Below the pieces are notes generated by a model, which saw only the letters and a list, made by a program, of their open reading frames with translations, ran no database searches and was not told the origin of the DNA. A program made the translations under genes and the position numbers. This document shows, piece after piece, positions 6,330-6,446 of a stretch of 6,446 nt of DNA; positions within the stretch are counted from its first letter, which is position 1, and every line of letters starts with the position of its first letter. The DNA comes from Lysobacteraceae bacterium (GTDB lineage Bacteria > Pseudomonadota > Gammaproteobacteria > Xanthomonadales > Rhodanobacteraceae), in contig JAGWZT010000120.1 in assembly GCA_018971925.1 (NCBI GenBank), positions 1-6,446 of the forward strand, given 5' to 3'.

Positions 6330-6446
6330 TCAGCCGTTCTTGTCCGCGTAAAGCTCGTAGTGTTCGACGGCGGGCTCGAACTCCAGCAGGAAGCGTCGAT
6401 CTTCCGGGTAGTACTTGGCCCGCGAAATGTCGCTGCCGGCAAACGC
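6330..6446 (-). CDS. C-terminal 38 residues of an unrecognised protein (5' end beyond window)
   Basis: One minus-strand frame is open from the window edge to TGA at 6332-6330. It encodes a stretch rich in charged and aromatic residues (SDISRAKYYPEDRRF, then EFEPAVEHYELYADKNG). Codon use fits the other genes, and its end lies 36 nt before the lipoprotein start in the same direction, consistent with a shared transcript. No motif or family is recognised from this fragment. A frame overlapping it (6236-6442) runs into the lipoprotein start and gives an Arg/Ser-rich translation with no recognisable features, so it is not preferred. Confidence 0.6.
   Translation of the reverse strand, partial: AFAGSDISRAKYYPEDRRFLLEFEPAVEHYELYADKNG

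Noticed and set aside
1..6446. CRISPR array, tRNA, rRNA, insertion sequence or attachment site
   Set aside because: No regularly spaced direct repeats, tRNA-like cloverleaf, transposase or terminal inverted repeats were seen; the window is almost entirely ordinary coding sequence.

Overview
The window is GC-rich, densely coding DNA, most likely from a gammaproteobacterium of the Xanthomonadales/Lysobacterales (for example Rhodanobacteraceae or Xanthomonadaceae). That placement is an inference from three things: the style of the pyruvate dehydrogenase E2 protein, the two kinds of GC-rich intergenic repeat, and the codon bias. The high GC content leaves long open frames antisense to the real genes; these were discarded.

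Layout. Positions 1-752 (minus strand) hold the N-terminal 250 codons of aceF, the dihydrolipoamide acetyltransferase of pyruvate dehydrogenase, running off the left edge. A 171-nt divergent intergenic region follows (753-923). A two-gene plus-strand operon comes next: an ABC-type ATPase (924-1808), then, 1 nt later, a 1197-residue protein (1810-5403). That protein joins a 13-helix ABC-2 type permease to a C-terminal M1-type zinc metallopeptidase domain. Its stop codon lies inside a cluster of three GC-rich hairpins (5401-5520) in the convergent intergenic region. On the minus strand, 5550-6293 encodes an uncharacterised lipoprotein, and 6330-6446 is the 3' end of an unrecognised gene.

How the genes work together. 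The ATPase and the permease-peptidase almost certainly form one membrane complex: the ATPase drives the membrane part, and the peptidase domain is predicted to sit on the periplasmic face. The substrate is unknown. The family is known from genome annotation, but I know of no established function, so this is the best candidate here for an undescribed system. aceF is unrelated metabolism, diverging from the operon. The lipoprotein converges on it and has no evident functional link.

Most notable points: (1) the transporter-peptidase fusion, with an altered exopeptidase motif and a one-residue-longer spacing to the third zinc ligand; (2) a GC-rich element resembling an intergenic repeat, read in frame inside the aceF inter-domain linker; (3) the composite hairpin cluster that includes the stop codon of the permease-peptidase.
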